24,342 nt of DNA from Ectopseudomonas composti (GTDB lineage: Bacteria > Pseudomonadota > Gammaproteobacteria > Pseudomonadales > Pseudomonadaceae): NCBI GenBank assembly GCA_946886245.1, contig CAMPIF010000009.1:1-24342 (forward strand). Direction: 5' to 3'. Of this stretch, positions 1 to 9,503 are shown one piece after another (position 1 is the first letter of the stretch; each line of letters opens with the position of its first letter). Under the pieces are notes generated by a model. That model did no database searches, was not told where the DNA came from, and saw only the letters and a list, made by a program, of their open reading frames with translations. A program made the position numbers and the translations under genes.

Positions 1-421
1 GTATCTGCAAGGCGCCTTTGTGCGCACGCGCCAGGCCGACGCTGCCCGCCTGCAGAAACTGCAACTCATCGCCCTGCATCAGCAGCACACCGGCATGCAA
101 GTCGGCGACGCCCTGCCCGGCCTGCTGTCGGCGAAACAGCTGGAGATTCAGAGCGGCTAGCACCTGTCGCGCGGCCTGGGTTTCACTCCAGCCCTCAGGC
201 GTACAGCGAAAATCGGCGAACAGGGCGTCCAGATGACGTTCAAGGCGCTGCACCACATCGGGGCAATGGCGCGCCCAAAGCAGCACGACCAGCAACAAGG
301 GCGAACGCTGCTGGCGACCGGCCAGCCACATCGCCCGAGCGCGCGCGGCCTGGTGCGGCAAGTCCAGCCCGGTGCCGGATGCCAGCGTGATACCAGGGTG
401 TTCCAGCAGTTGCAGCGCCAT
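1..421 (-). CDS. 5' part of a conserved protein, possibly PP2C-like phosphatase region (truncated by window edge)
   Basis: An open frame runs leftward from an ATG at 421-419 to the window edge with no stop, about 140 codons. The start is supported by a strong AGGAGG ribosome site just upstream (about 427-433 on the minus strand). The product begins MALQLLEHPGITLASGTG and has a leucine/arginine-rich helical stretch followed by a segment around HAGVLLMQGDELQFLQAGSVGLAR. That last part vaguely recalls the 'loud, dull, GDSR' strand region of PP2C-type phosphatases found fused to serine/threonine kinases in Pseudomonas, but the key acidic metal ligands are not visible in this part. The gene is divergent from mtfA with a 114-bp gap. 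The coding call is good; the functional suggestion is weak. Confidence 0.55.
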   Translation of the reverse strand, partial: MALQLLEHPGITLASGTGLDLPHQAARARAMWLAGRQQRSPLLLVVLLWARHCPDVVQRLERHLDALFADFRCTPEGWSETQAARQVLAALNLQLFRRQQAGQGVADLHAGVLLMQGDELQFLQAGSVGLARAHKGALQI

Positions 422-535
422 GCTCAGCCCTCCTGCATCAGCGAAGCTGCCAGTGGCGTTGCAGCCTTTGTGCCGACTTGTAGCCAGGCGTTGGCGCCCT
501 TATGGTGGCGTGGTCATCCCAACGAGCCTGCATGC

Positions 536-1363
536 ATGTGGTCGTTCAAGGCCTGGCGCCGTCGGCGCACCCTCGAAAACAACCCTGTCGACCCCGCCCA
601 CTGGGCCGAAGTACGCAGGCGCCTGCCCATTCTCGACGGCCTCGACGAACGCGAAGAGCATCATCTGCGCGAGCGCGCCGTACTGTTTCTGCATGACAAG
701 CACCTGAGCGCCCTGCCCGGCCTGGAACTCGGCCCAGTCGAGCGACTGTTGCTGGCAGCTCAGGCACAGTTGCCACTGCTGCACCTGGGCGATCTGGACT
801 GGTACCAGGGCTTTCACGAAATCGTCCTTTACCCGGACGACTTCCTCAGCCCCCAGCGCCACCGCGACGCCAGTGGTATCGAACATGAATGGGATGACGC
901 CCGCAGCGGCGAAGCCTGGCAACAAGGCCCGGTGATCCTCGCCTGGCCCGGCGTCGAGGCCAGCGGCGGTTGGGAAGGCTACAACCTGGTGATCCACGAA
1001 CTGGCACACAAGCTGGACATGCTCGAAGGCGGCGCCAATGGCCTGCCGCCGCTGCACCGCGACATGCGCGTGCAGGACTGGGCCAATGCCATGCAGAGTG
1101 CCTATGACGCACTGAACGCCGAGCTGGACGCCAACCCCGACGCCGAAACCGCCATCGACCCCTACGCAGCCGAAGACCCGGCGGAATTCTTCGCGGTGAC
1201 CAGCGAATATTTCTTCAGCGCACCGGATCTGCTGGCTGACGCCTTCCCCGAGGTCTACCGGCAACTGGCATTGTTCTACCGCCAGGACAGCCTGGCACGA
1301 TTGCAGCGTCTGCAGGCGGAACACCCCGACTACAGGGCGGTCGAAAACGCGACCAATGGCTGA
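536..1363 (+). CDS. mtfA: MtfA-family zinc-dependent peptidase
   Basis: The product is 275 residues from the ATG at 536, close to the roughly 265 residues of E. coli MtfA. It carries the gluzincin HExxH motif as HELAH (His154, Glu155, His158), and an acidic third-ligand region around EDPAEFFAVTSEYFF near the C-terminus. The family comprises cytosolic zinc aminopeptidases; E. coli MtfA binds the Mlc repressor and so affects glucose PTS expression, but that partner is not assumed here. The frame stays open upstream to 233, but those upstream codons are low-complexity and overlap the promoter and start of the divergent gene. The start MWSFKAWRRRR matches the family's usual beginning. The ribosome site is weak. 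The gene stops 78 bp before ppa, which has its own promoter. Confidence 0.88.
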   Translation: MWSFKAWRRRRTLENNPVDPAHWAEVRRRLPILDGLDEREEHHLRERAVLFLHDKHLSALPGLELGPVERLLLAAQAQLPLLHLGDLDWYQGFHEIVLYPDDFLSPQRHRDASGIEHEWDDARSGEAWQQGPVILAWPGVEASGGWEGYNLVIHELAHKLDMLEGGANGLPPLHRDMRVQDWANAMQSAYDALNAELDANPDAETAIDPYAAEDPAEFFAVTSEYFFSAPDLLADAFPEVYRQLALFYRQDSLARLQRLQAEHPDYRAVENATNG

Positions 1364-1397
1364 GTAGGCCGCCATAGTAACGCACTGCGAATACGCC

Positions 1398-1403
1398 TAT
1401 AAT
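1398..1403 (+). promoter_or_regulatory. -10 box of the ppa promoter
   Basis: A perfect TATAAT hexamer lies 39 bp upstream of the ppa ATG, in the gap after mtfA. The -35 match at the proper distance (around 1375-1380, TAGTAA) is poor, so this is a -10-driven call. Confidence 0.55.
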
Positions 1404-1441
1404 GCGCCCCACTTTTTTGGCCCTCCCTGGGAGTTTCCCCC

Positions 1442-1969
1442 ATGAGCTACAGCAAGATCCCGGCTGGTAAAGACCTGCCGAACGACATCTACGTTGCCAT
1501 CGAAATCCCGGCCAACCACGCGCCGATCAAATACGAAATCGACCACGACAGCGATTGCCTGATGGTCGATCGTTTCATGGCCACGCCGATGTTCTACCCG
1601 GCCAACTACGGTTTCATCCCGCACACCCTGGCTGACGACGGCGACCCTCTGGACGTGCTGGTCGTGACTCCTTATCCGGTTGCGCCGGGTTCGGTGATCC
1701 GCGCCCGTCCGGTCGGCGTACTGCACATGAGCGACGAAGCGGGCGGCGACGCCAAGCTGGTTGCCGTTCCGCACGACAAGCTGAGCGTTCTGTACAAGGA
1801 CGTTCAGGAATACACCGACCTGCCCGCGCTGTTGATCGAGCAGATCAAGCACTTCTTCGAGAACTACAAGGATCTGGAGAAGGGCAAGTGGGTCAAGGTA
1901 GAAGGCTGGGGCGGCGCTGAAGAAGCCCGCGGCCTGATCAACAAGGCAGTCGCGGCTTACCAAAAATAA
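1442..1969 (+). CDS. ppa: inorganic pyrophosphatase (family I, soluble)
   Basis: This 175-residue cytosolic enzyme hydrolyses pyrophosphate to two phosphates, pulling nucleotide-polymer and aminoacyl-tRNA synthesis forward. It contains the family I signature DGDPLD (residues 66-71) with its metal-binding aspartates, the YPANYGFIP stretch just before it, and the conserved C-terminal [10 protein letters not shown] segment. Full length is normal for bacterial family I enzymes. A GGGAG ribosome site lies about 8 nt before the ATG, a TATAAT -10 box sits upstream, and a textbook terminator follows 17 bp after the stop. It is therefore probably a single-gene transcription unit, not part of the wsp operon. 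Confidence 0.98.
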   Translation: MSYSKIPAGKDLPNDIYVAIEIPANHAPIKYEIDHDSDCLMVDRFMATPMFYPANYGFIPHTLADDGDPLDVLVVTPYPVAPGSVIRARPVGVLHMSDEAGGDAKLVAVPHDKLSVLYKDVQEYTDLPALLIEQIKHFFENYKDLEKGKWVKVEGWGGAEEARGLINKAVAAYQK

Positions 1970-1985
1970 GCCCTGACCACCTCCG

Positions 1986-2012
1986 AAAAGCCGGCCACAA
2001 GCCGGCTTTTTT
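1986..2012 (+). terminator. rho-independent terminator after ppa
   Basis: A 10-bp perfect stem, AAAAGCCGGC pairing with GCCGGCTTTT around a 5-nt loop, is followed by further T residues (2007-2012). The A-rich left arm means it could also work on the minus strand. Confidence 0.92.
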
Positions 2013-2116
2013 ATTGCCTTTGGCCGGGCAACCGGTACACATTCGTTACACCCAGGCAAAACGGCGACGCGCCGGTGTGCTGTAATCGATTAGCAAAATA
2101 TGACCTGCCAGGCCCA

Positions 2117-3754
2117 ATGGACATGATGAACCTGACCGTACGCAATCGAATCATTGTCAGCTTCCTGCTGATCATCGCCATTCTGGTCCTGCTGGCTGGC
2201 GCCTCTTACGCTCGCCTGGTGCAGATCGAGGATGAAGCCGACGACATGCTCAACGACTCGGTACCGGGCGCCTACTACATCAGCAAGGTACAGGGTGAGT
2301 GGGCCAGGCACATGCTGGAGACGCGGCGCCTGTTGCTCAATGCCATGGGCAATGCCGAAACGGACGTATTGGCCAATCATGCCGAACAGTTCGCCACGAT
2401 CGAGGATCGTCTCAATGAGTTGCTCGGCCGCTACAAGGCCTCCGTCAGCGATGTCGATGAGCAGGCGCTGTCTGATCGCTTCAATCAGTTACACCAGCAG
2501 TACCTGCGAACCCATGAGCAGCTGATCGAACAATTGCAGCAAAGCAGCCCGCAACAGGCCCGCCAGTTCGCCTCCGAAAAGCTGTTCCCGCTCTGGGACC
2601 AGGCACAGAGTTCGCTGGATGCATTGATCGACCGTAATCGCCAGCTATCGGAACAGGCAGCCAGCGTGATCCGCGATGAGGTTCGGGTGCTGGAGTTCGC
2701 CCTGCTGATGGCCATTCTGCTGGCCGCCGTGGTCGCGGCGATCTGCGGCTGGCTGTTGATGCGCGCCATTACCCAACCTGTAGAGCGCATCGTCGCCACC
2801 CTCAAATCCCTGGAAAGCGGCGATCTGTCGGTGAAGCTCGACCTGCACCGGCGCGACGAATTCAACGCCATCGAGCTGGGCTTCAACAGCATGGTCGGCG
2901 AGCTCAAGAACCTGGTCGGCAACACCCAGCGTTCGGCTGTGCAGATGACCACCTCGGTCACCGAGATTGCGGCCACCTCGCGCCAGCAGCAGGCCACAGC
3001 CACCGAAACCGCCGCAACCACGACAGAGATCGGTGCAACTTCACGGGAGATCGCCGCCACTTCGCGCGATCTGGTCCGCACCATGGGCGAGGTATCGGAC
3101 AACGCCGAGCAGACCTCGATTCTCGCCGGCACCGGCCAGCTGGGCCTGGCCCGCATGGAAGAGATCATGCATCAGGTGATGGGCGCTGCCGACGTGGTCA
3201 ACGGCAAGCTGTCGATCCTCAACGAGAAGGCCGGCAACATCACCCAGGTGGTCACCACCATCGTCAAGGTGGCGGATCAGACCAACCTGCTTTCACTCAA
3301 CGCCGCCATCGAGGCGGAAAAAGCCGGCGAATATGGCAAGGGCTTCGCCGTGGTCGCCGTGGAAGTGCGTCGTCTGGCCGACCAGACCGCCGTCGCCACC
3401 TATGACATCGAACAAATGGTGCGCGAGATCCAGTCCGCCGTATCGGCTGGGGTGATGGGCATGGACAAGTTCTCCGAAGAGGTGCGCCGCGGCATCGGCG
3501 AGATGGCGCAGATGGGCGACCAGCTCAGCCAGATCATCCAGCAGGTGCAGGCCCTGGCGCCGCGTATCCAGATGGTCAACGAAGGCATGCAGGCACAGTC
3601 CACCGGCGCCGAACAGATCAACCAGGCCTTGGTGCAGCTCGGCGAAGCCAGCAGCCAGACCGTCGATTCGCTGCGCCAGGCCGGCGCCGCCATCGATGAA
3701 CTCAACCAGGTGGCCAACAACCTGCGCGTTGGCGTCAGCCGCTTCAAGGTCTGA
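2117..3754 (+). CDS. wspA: WspA, membrane-bound methyl-accepting surface-sensing receptor
   Basis: The product is 545 residues from the ATG at 2117; in-frame ATGs at 2123 and 2126 are possible alternatives, and a longer frame from 2075 looks non-coding at its start. Architecture: a short cytoplasmic tip, TM1 at about 12-32, a four-helix-bundle-type periplasmic domain, TM2 at about 191-215, a HAMP linker, then a long coiled-coil signalling domain. The hairpin tip is recognisable ([20 protein letters not shown]). WspA is the receptor that clusters on surface contact and activates the kinase WspE. Identity rests on the domain order plus the fixed set of six wsp genes directly downstream, with wspB starting 2 nt after its stop. 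No convincing promoter was recognised in the 100 bp upstream. Confidence 0.95.
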   Translation: MDMMNLTVRNRIIVSFLLIIAILVLLAGASYARLVQIEDEADDMLNDSVPGAYYISKVQGEWARHMLETRRLLLNAMGNAETDVLANHAEQFATIEDRLNELLGRYKASVSDVDEQALSDRFNQLHQQYLRTHEQLIEQLQQSSPQQARQFASEKLFPLWDQAQSSLDALIDRNRQLSEQAASVIRDEVRVLEFALLMAILLAAVVAAICGWLLMRAITQPVERIVATLKSLESGDLSVKLDLHRRDEFNAIELGFNSMVGELKNLVGNTQRSAVQMTTSVTEIAATSRQQQATATETAATTTEIGATSREIAATSRDLVRTMGEVSDNAEQTSILAGTGQLGLARMEEIMHQVMGAADVVNGKLSILNEKAGNITQVVTTIVKVADQTNLLSLNAAIEAEKAGEYGKGFAVVAVEVRRLADQTAVATYDIEQMVREIQSAVSAGVMGMDKFSEEVRRGIGEMAQMGDQLSQIIQQVQALAPRIQMVNEGMQAQSTGAEQINQALVQLGEASSQTVDSLRQAGAAIDELNQVANNLRVGVSRFKV

Positions 3755-3756
3755 AC

Positions 3757-4251
3757 ATGCCAGCCCCCAGCAAAGCAGCCGCGGGCGAACTGCACCTGCA
3801 GTTTCAGCTCGGTGACGATCGCTACGCCCTGCCCGCCAGCCAGGTGGTCGAAGTGCTGCCGCTGCGTCGCCTGAAACAGGTACCCGAAGCGCCGCAGTGG
3901 GTTGCCGGCCTGTTCGAGCATCGCGGCCGGGTGACCCCGGTGATCGATCTCAGCCGCCGCGTCCTGGGCCGCCCCGCCCTGCCCCACAGCAGTACGCGGC
4001 TGGTGCTGGTGCGCTTCGACATGCAACGGGGCGAGCAATCGCCAGTGCTGGGGCTGATCCTGGAGCAGGCCACCGACACCCTGCGCCTGCCCAGCGAGGC
4101 ATTCAAGGCCAGCGGCCTGGAAGCGGGCCAGGCGGATTACCTGGGGCCGCTGCAACGCACCGCGCGGGGCATGATCCAGCGTATCGAGGTCGCCGGGCTG
4201 CTCGACGACGAGGTACGTGCCTTGCTGTTCCAACCAGAGCCGCAGGGCTGA
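3757..4251 (+). CDS. wspB: WspB, CheW-like coupling protein
   Basis: This 164-residue protein is a single CheW-type domain: QFQLGDDRYALPASQVVEVLPL at the start, and the conserved GLFEHRGRVTPVIDLS segment around residues 50-65. It couples the receptor WspA to the kinase WspE in the cytoplasm. It starts 2 nt after the wspA stop and ends 4 nt before wspC, so it is a tightly packed operon member. It lacks the N-terminal cysteine region seen in the second CheW-like protein, WspD. Assignment between WspB and WspD follows gene order. Confidence 0.93.
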   Translation: MPAPSKAAAGELHLQFQLGDDRYALPASQVVEVLPLRRLKQVPEAPQWVAGLFEHRGRVTPVIDLSRRVLGRPALPHSSTRLVLVRFDMQRGEQSPVLGLILEQATDTLRLPSEAFKASGLEAGQADYLGPLQRTARGMIQRIEVAGLLDDEVRALLFQPEPQG

Positions 4252-4255
4252 CGGC

Positions 4256-5503
4256 ATGATCGAGCATATCGAACGCCTGCTGAAAAACCGCATCGGCCTG
4301 GAAGCCGAATCGGTCGGCCGCACGGTGATCGAACGCGCCGTACGCCAGCGCATGAACGCCCTTGACCAGCAGAGCCTGGAAGGCTACTGGACCACCCTCG
4401 GCGGCTCGCCACGCGAGCAGCAGGCGCTGGTGGAAGCCGTGGTGGTGCCGGAAACCTGGTTCTTCCGCTACCCGGAATCGTTCAACGCGCTGGCCAGCCT
4501 GGCCCAGGAACGTCACGCCCAATTGCATGGGGCCAGGCCGCTGCGCCTGATCAGCCTGCCCTGCTCCAGCGGCGAAGAACCCTACTCCATCGCCATGGCC
4601 TTGCTCGATGCCGGTTTTGCCGCCGAACAGTTCCAGATCGAGGCACTGGATGTCAGCGACAAGGTGCTGGAGCAGGCTCGCAAGGGCCTGTACGGGCGCA
4701 ACTCGTTCCGTGGCGATGCCCTGGCCTTTCGTGATCGTTTCTTCCAGGAGCAGGACTCCGGTGGCTTTCTCCTCGACGAGCGGGTGCGCAAGTGCGTCAG
4801 GCTGCGCACCGGCAACCTGCTCGACCCCAGCCTGTTCGCCGGCGAGCCCAGCTACGACTTCATCTTCTGCCGCAACCTGCTGATCTATTTCGACCGCCCG
4901 ACCCAGGTGCGCGTGCTGGAGCTGCTCAAGCGCCAGTTGCAGCAAGGCGGCACACTGTTCATCGGCCCCGCCGAGGCCAGCCTGGCCAGCCAGAACGGTT
5001 TGCAGGCGCTGGGCCGCCAGCAGACCTTCGCCTTTCGCATGGCGGCGGCTCAACCGCTCATAAGCATGCCGACGCGCGCATCCGCCAGCCGTACGCGCCC
5101 AACGGCGGTCATACCGACGCGCGCCGTCCAGCCGAACAGGCCACGCTCCGCGAGCAGAGCGCTGGGCGCAGCGGCGCCACAGGTGCAGGCAGTGGATATC
5201 TGGAGCGAAGTCGCCCACCTGGCCAACGCTGGCCGTATCGACGAGGCGCGCCAGCGCAGCGAAGAGCATTTGCAGCAAAACGGTCCCAGCGCCGCCGCCT
5301 ATTACTGGCTGGGTCTGCTCTGCGACGCGGCAGGCCAGGGCGACCAGGCCTGCGCCTACTACCGCAAGGCGATCTATCTCGAACCGCAACACCGCGAGGC
5401 ACTCACCCATCTGGCCGCGCACCTGGAAGCGCAAGGCGATCAGACCGGCGCACAGCGCCTGTATCGACGCGCGCAGAACCCCGAGGTAGGCGAACGTGAC
5501 TGA
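4256..5503 (+). CDS. wspC: WspC, CheR-type receptor methyltransferase with TPR tail
   Basis: The product is 415 residues from the ATG at 4256, four bases after wspB; the upstream extension to 4217 overlaps wspB and is unlikely. The N-terminal two thirds is a CheR methyltransferase using S-adenosylmethionine. It shows ETWFFRYPESF, the cofactor loop SLPCSSGEEPYS and the FIFCRNLLIYFD motif. An arginine/proline-rich linker (about residues 265-310) follows, and then TPR-like helices (AAAYYWLGLLCDAAGQGDQA) at the C-terminus. WspC methylates WspA glutamates and raises Wsp signalling. Its last 8 bases overlap the GTG start of wspD, which suggests translational coupling. Confidence 0.95.
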   Translation: MIEHIERLLKNRIGLEAESVGRTVIERAVRQRMNALDQQSLEGYWTTLGGSPREQQALVEAVVVPETWFFRYPESFNALASLAQERHAQLHGARPLRLISLPCSSGEEPYSIAMALLDAGFAAEQFQIEALDVSDKVLEQARKGLYGRNSFRGDALAFRDRFFQEQDSGGFLLDERVRKCVRLRTGNLLDPSLFAGEPSYDFIFCRNLLIYFDRPTQVRVLELLKRQLQQGGTLFIGPAEASLASQNGLQALGRQQTFAFRMAAAQPLISMPTRASASRTRPTAVIPTRAVQPNRPRSASRALGAAAPQVQAVDIWSEVAHLANAGRIDEARQRSEEHLQQNGPSAAAYYWLGLLCDAAGQGDQACAYYRKAIYLEPQHREALTHLAAHLEAQGDQTGAQRLYRRAQNPEVGERD

Positions 5504-6179
5504 TCAGGATCTGCTGCACAGCCAAACAGCCGTGGACGACTGCTGGAATCGCATCGGCGTGTTCGGCGACAAGCGCTGCCCGCAGCTGGAGCGGCATATC
5601 CATTGCCGCAACTGCGAGGTTTACGGCGCAGCGGCCATCGCCCTGCTCGACCGCTACGGCAGTGCACTGGAACGTGGCGATGACGACTACGCCCAGAGCG
5701 GGCCCGAGGAAGTTCAGGGCGCGCAGCGCTCACTGCTGATCTTCCGTCTTGGCGAGCAATGGCTGGCCATCGCCACGCACTGCCTGGCCGAGGTGATGCC
5801 GGTATCGCCGATCCACGTGCTGCCGCACCGTAACAGCCGTGGCCTGTTGGGCGTGACCAACGTACGCGGCACCCTGGTCGCCTGCCTGTCGCTGGCCGAA
5901 CTGCTCGATCTCGACACGCAGCAGGATGCGCGCCGTGGCGAGCGACGGGTGATTCCGCGCATGCTGATTCTGGAGAGCGACAGCGGCCCACTGGTGACGC
6001 CGGTGGATGAGGTCAGCGGCATTCAGCGCATCCCCGTGGCGCGCATCAGCAATGCCAAGCACGACGACAAACGCACCATCAGCCGCTTCACTGCGGGTGT
6101 CCTGCAATGGCAGGAGCAGAGCATTACCCTGCTCGACGACGAACAGTTGCTGCAAACCATGATCGGGAGCCTCGCGTGA
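5496..6179 (+). CDS. wspD: WspD, CheW-like coupling protein with N-terminal cysteine motif
   Basis: This 227-residue protein starts at GTG 5496, overlapping wspC by 8 nt; a GAGGTAGG ribosome site 5-6 nt upstream decides this start. Residues from about 75 on form a CheW domain (LLIFRLGEQWLAIATHCLAEVMPV, then GLLGVTNVRGTLVACLSLAELL). The first 60 residues hold four cysteines (16, 28, 37, 40) in a CW...RCP...HCRNCEVY arrangement, a recurrent extension in WspD-type proteins whose role I do not know. It works as the second coupling protein of the Wsp complex. Its TGA overlaps the GTG of wspE. Confidence 0.94.
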   Translation: MTDQDLLHSQTAVDDCWNRIGVFGDKRCPQLERHIHCRNCEVYGAAAIALLDRYGSALERGDDDYAQSGPEEVQGAQRSLLIFRLGEQWLAIATHCLAEVMPVSPIHVLPHRNSRGLLGVTNVRGTLVACLSLAELLDLDTQQDARRGERRVIPRMLILESDSGPLVTPVDEVSGIQRIPVARISNAKHDDKRTISRFTAGVLQWQEQSITLLDDEQLLQTMIGSLA

Positions 6180-8440
6180 CACCGGACCAGATGAGGGACG
6201 CATCGCTGCTCGACCTGTTCCGGCTGGAGGCCGAGGCGCAGAAGCAGGTGCTCGATACCGGCCTGCTGATTCTCGAACGGGACCCGACCAACGCCGGCCA
6301 GCTGGAAGCCTGCATGCGCGCCGCGCACTCGCTCAAGGGCGCGGCACGCATCGTCGGCCTTGACAATGGCGTGCAGGTCGCCCACGCCATGGAGGACTTG
6401 CTGGTCGCCGCCCAGGAAGGCCTGCTGCGCCTGCTACCCGATCATATCGACGCCCTGCTGCAAGGCTCCGACCTGCTCCTGCGCATCGGCCAGGCACAGC
6501 AGGACGCCGAGCTGGACGCGCGGGTGGAAACTGTCACCACACGCCTGCAGGTGCTGCTTGGCAATGCCGTGCCAGCACTGCGCGTGCAGCCTGGCGACAG
6601 CGCCCCGCTTGCCGCCGACGCCCCCCCGGCCAGCCCGCACGAAACGCCCATGGTGACCGGCCCGCAGCCAGCCGAGCCCGTGGCCGACGAACGCATCAGT
6701 CGCGTATTGCGGGTGTCGGCCGAACGCTTCGACCACCTGATCGACCTGTCCGGCAAATCGCTGGTGGAATTCCAGCGCACCAAGCCGCTGAACGATTCGC
6801 TGCATCGCCTCAAGCGCCAGCAGGAGTCGGCACGGCGCACCCTGGAGACGTTGCGCGAGCATCTACTGGGGACCGCGCTGGACGCCTCCGCCCAGGCGCT
6901 GTTCGCCGAGAGCCGCAACCTGTTGATCGAATGCCAGCAACAGCTGCAGGCCCATCAGGAACTGTTCGACGACTTCGTCTGGTACGGCGGGCAACGCACG
7001 CAGCAGCTGTACGACCTGGCCCTGGCCTCGCGCATGCGCCCGTTCGCCGATGTGCTGAGCGGGCACACGCGCATGCTGCGTGACCTCGGTCGCTCGCTGG
7101 GCAAACAGGTGCGCCTGGAGATCGAGGGCGACAACACCCAGGTCGACCGCGACGTGCTGGAGCGCCTGGAAGCTCCCCTGACGCACCTGCTGCGCAACGC
7201 CGTCGACCACGGTATCGAGCCACCGGCGCTGCGCGCCCGCAAGGGCAAACCGGAAGAAGGCGTGGTGCAACTGCGCGCACGTCATCATGCCGGCATGCTG
7301 GTGCTGGAAGTCAGTGACGACGGCGCCGGCATCGACCTCGAGCGCGTCGCCGAGGCGGTGGTCAAGCGTCGTTTCGCCACTGCCGAGCAGGTCGAGCAGA
7401 TGACCGAGGAAGAGCTGCTGGCCTTCCTCTTCCTGCCTGGTTTCAGCATGAGCCAGCAGGTCACCGAGGTTTCCGGTCGTGGCGTCGGCCTCGACGTGGT
7501 GCAACACGAGATTCGCCGCATGCGCGGCAATGTGCGCCTGCTGCAGAACCCGGATCAGGGCTGCCTGTTCCACCTCGAACTGCCGCTGACGCTCTCGGTG
7601 GTGCGCGCGCTGGTGGTGACCATCGGCGGCGAGGCCTATGCCTTCCCGCTGGCGCAGATCGAACGCATGCTGCGCCTGCCGCGCAGCGCCATCGTCCAGC
7701 TCGAGGGGCGTCAGCACTTCTGGCTGGAGGACGAGCACGTCGGCCTGATCTCCGCCGCACAGCTGCTGCAATGCAACGAGAAACTGGATGACGATGACAG
7801 CATTCCCATCGTGCTGATTCGTGACCGCGAGCACTACCACGGCCTGGCGGTCGAAGCCTTCCTCGGCGAGTTCACCCTGGTGCTGATGCCGCTCGATGGG
7901 CGCCTGGGCAAGGTGCGCGACGTCGCGGCCGGCGCCCTGTTGCACGACGGCACGCCGGTGCTGATCCTGGATGTCGACGACCTGCTCAACTCGGTGGGCA
8001 AGTTGCTCGGCACCGGCCACCTGGAGCGCGTCGACCATGCCAGCCATGCGCGCCAGGCTGTCAGCAAGCGCGTGCTGGTGGTGGATGACTCGCTCACCGT
8101 GCGCGAACTGGAGCGCAAACTGCTGCTCAGCCGCGGCTATCAGGTGTCGGTCGCCGTGGATGGCATGGACGGCTGGAACGCCCTGCGCGCCGAAACCTTC
8201 GACCTGCTGATCACCGATATCGACATGCCGCGCATGGACGGCATCGAGCTGGTCACGCACGTGCGCCAGGACCCTCGCCTGCGCTCGCTGCCGGTCATGG
8301 TGGTGTCGTACAAGGACCGCGAAGAGGATCGTCGTCGCGGCCTGGAGGCCGGCGCCGATTATTACCTGGCCAAGGCCAGCTTCCATGACGAAGCGCTACT
8401 GGACGCCGTACAAACCCTGATCGGTGAGGCCCGCGAATGA
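6176..8440 (+). CDS. wspE: WspE, CheA-type hybrid histidine kinase/response regulator
   Basis: The product is 754 residues from GTG 6176, which overlaps the wspD stop as GTGA and has a GGGAG site about 7 nt upstream. Domain order: HPt with His51 in AAHSLKGAAR; a proline/alanine-rich linker; a dimerisation region; a HATPase with the N box LRNAVDHG, then DDGAGID and GRGVGLDVV; a CheW-like domain (VVTIGGEAYAFPLAQIERML); and a C-terminal REC domain with DLLITDIDMPRMDG, phospho-acceptor Asp681. It autophosphorylates and passes phosphate to WspR (output) and WspF (adaptation). It overlaps wspF by ATGA. All kinase motifs look intact. Confidence 0.96.
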   Translation: MTPDQMRDASLLDLFRLEAEAQKQVLDTGLLILERDPTNAGQLEACMRAAHSLKGAARIVGLDNGVQVAHAMEDLLVAAQEGLLRLLPDHIDALLQGSDLLLRIGQAQQDAELDARVETVTTRLQVLLGNAVPALRVQPGDSAPLAADAPPASPHETPMVTGPQPAEPVADERISRVLRVSAERFDHLIDLSGKSLVEFQRTKPLNDSLHRLKRQQESARRTLETLREHLLGTALDASAQALFAESRNLLIECQQQLQAHQELFDDFVWYGGQRTQQLYDLALASRMRPFADVLSGHTRMLRDLGRSLGKQVRLEIEGDNTQVDRDVLERLEAPLTHLLRNAVDHGIEPPALRARKGKPEEGVVQLRARHHAGMLVLEVSDDGAGIDLERVAEAVVKRRFATAEQVEQMTEEELLAFLFLPGFSMSQQVTEVSGRGVGLDVVQHEIRRMRGNVRLLQNPDQGCLFHLELPLTLSVVRALVVTIGGEAYAFPLAQIERMLRLPRSAIVQLEGRQHFWLEDEHVGLISAAQLLQCNEKLDDDDSIPIVLIRDREHYHGLAVEAFLGEFTLVLMPLDGRLGKVRDVAAGALLHDGTPVLILDVDDLLNSVGKLLGTGHLERVDHASHARQAVSKRVLVVDDSLTVRELERKLLLSRGYQVSVAVDGMDGWNALRAETFDLLITDIDMPRMDGIELVTHVRQDPRLRSLPVMVVSYKDREEDRRRGLEAGADYYLAKASFHDEALLDAVQTLIGEARE

Positions 8441-9441
8441 GGATCGCCATTGCCAACGACATGCCCCTGGCAGTCGAAGCCCTGCGCCGTGCCCTGGCGG
8501 CCGAGCCCGAGTATCAGCTGATCTGGGTTGCCAGCAACGGCAAGGAGGCGGTCAGCCGCTGCCGCGACGACCTGCCCGATCTGCTGCTGATGGACATGCT
8601 CATGCCCGGCATGGACGGCGTGGAAGCGACCCGGCGGATCATGCACGACACGCCCTGCGCCATCCTCATCGTCACCTCGGACGTCGAGCGCAACATGTCG
8701 CGGGTCTTCGACGCCATGGGTGCCGGCGCGCTGGATGTGGTTGCCGCGCCGTCGCTTGGCCCGCAACAGGTGCTCGATGCCGCGACGGTAAGACGCAAGA
8801 TCCACAACATCGCCTGGATGATCGGCCACAAGACCTCGCGCTCGGTCAAACCGACCCCCGTGCGCAGCGCCGACAACCGTGGCAAGCGCCTGGTGGCCAT
8901 CGGCGCATCGGCTGGCGGCCCGGCTTCGCTGGTGGAGCTGCTGCGGCAGATCCCGCCGGATTTTCCCGCCAGCATCGTGCTGGTGCAGCACGTCGACGAA
9001 GTCTTCGCGGCCGGCATGGCCCAGTGGCTCGGCAGCGAGTCGCACATGCCGGTGCGCCTGGCCCGGGAGGGCGAAGTGCTGCAACCGGCCACCGTGCTCC
9101 TGGCCGGTACCAACAATCACCTGTACCTGGCGCCGGAGGGGCGCCTGGTGTACCGACGCGAGCCGACCGATCAGGTCTACCGGCCCTCTATAGATGTATT
9201 CTTCGAGAGCGTGGCCACCTATTGGCGAGGTGATGCAATTGGCGTGCTGCTGACGGGTATGGGGCGCGATGGTGCCAGGGGCCTGAAGCTGATGCGCGAA
9301 CGCGGCTTTCATACCATCGCCCAGGACCAGGCCAGCAGCGCCGTCTACGGTATGCCCAAGGCCGCTGTGGCTCTGGGCGCCGCTGCAGAAGTGCTGCCGC
9401 TGGACAGAATTGCGGCGCGTCTGCTCGAGCGCCTGGGCTGA
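8437..9441 (+). CDS. wspF: WspF, CheB-type methylesterase (negative adaptation regulator)
   Basis: This 334-residue protein starts at the ATG that overlaps the wspE stop by 4 nt. The N-terminal REC domain begins [17 protein letters not shown] and carries the phospho-acceptor in [13 protein letters not shown] (Asp53). The C-terminal CheB esterase has the catalytic serine in AIGASAGGP, the histidine in LVQHVD and the aspartate in LTGMGRDGA. It removes methyl groups from WspA and lowers signalling. In P. aeruginosa and P. fluorescens, loss of wspF gives constitutively high cyclic-di-GMP and wrinkly colonies. Both domains appear complete here, so this is not a wspF-defective wrinkly variant by truncation. 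Confidence 0.95.
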   Translation: MRIAIANDMPLAVEALRRALAAEPEYQLIWVASNGKEAVSRCRDDLPDLLLMDMLMPGMDGVEATRRIMHDTPCAILIVTSDVERNMSRVFDAMGAGALDVVAAPSLGPQQVLDAATVRRKIHNIAWMIGHKTSRSVKPTPVRSADNRGKRLVAIGASAGGPASLVELLRQIPPDFPASIVLVQHVDEVFAAGMAQWLGSESHMPVRLAREGEVLQPATVLLAGTNNHLYLAPEGRLVYRREPTDQVYRPSIDVFFESVATYWRGDAIGVLLTGMGRDGARGLKLMRERGFHTIAQDQASSAVYGMPKAAVALGAAAEVLPLDRIAARLLERLG

Positions 9442-9503
9442 GAACGCCAACCCGCGGCCAAAGCAGCCGCGCAACCTACCAAGACAAAGGCGGAGACGCA
9501 CTT

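Noticed and set aside
500..1375. Long minus-strand frame opposite mtfA (291 codons)
   Set aside because: It is a GC-rich shadow of the clear zinc-peptidase gene, has no family features and no ribosome site.
4103..5434. 443-codon minus-strand frame opposite wspC
   Set aside because: Antisense shadow of a gene with complete methyltransferase motifs; its translation is low-complexity.
6863..8386. 507-codon minus-strand frame opposite wspE
   Set aside because: Mirror frame of a high-GC kinase gene; His/Gln/Ala-rich translation with no recognisable domain.
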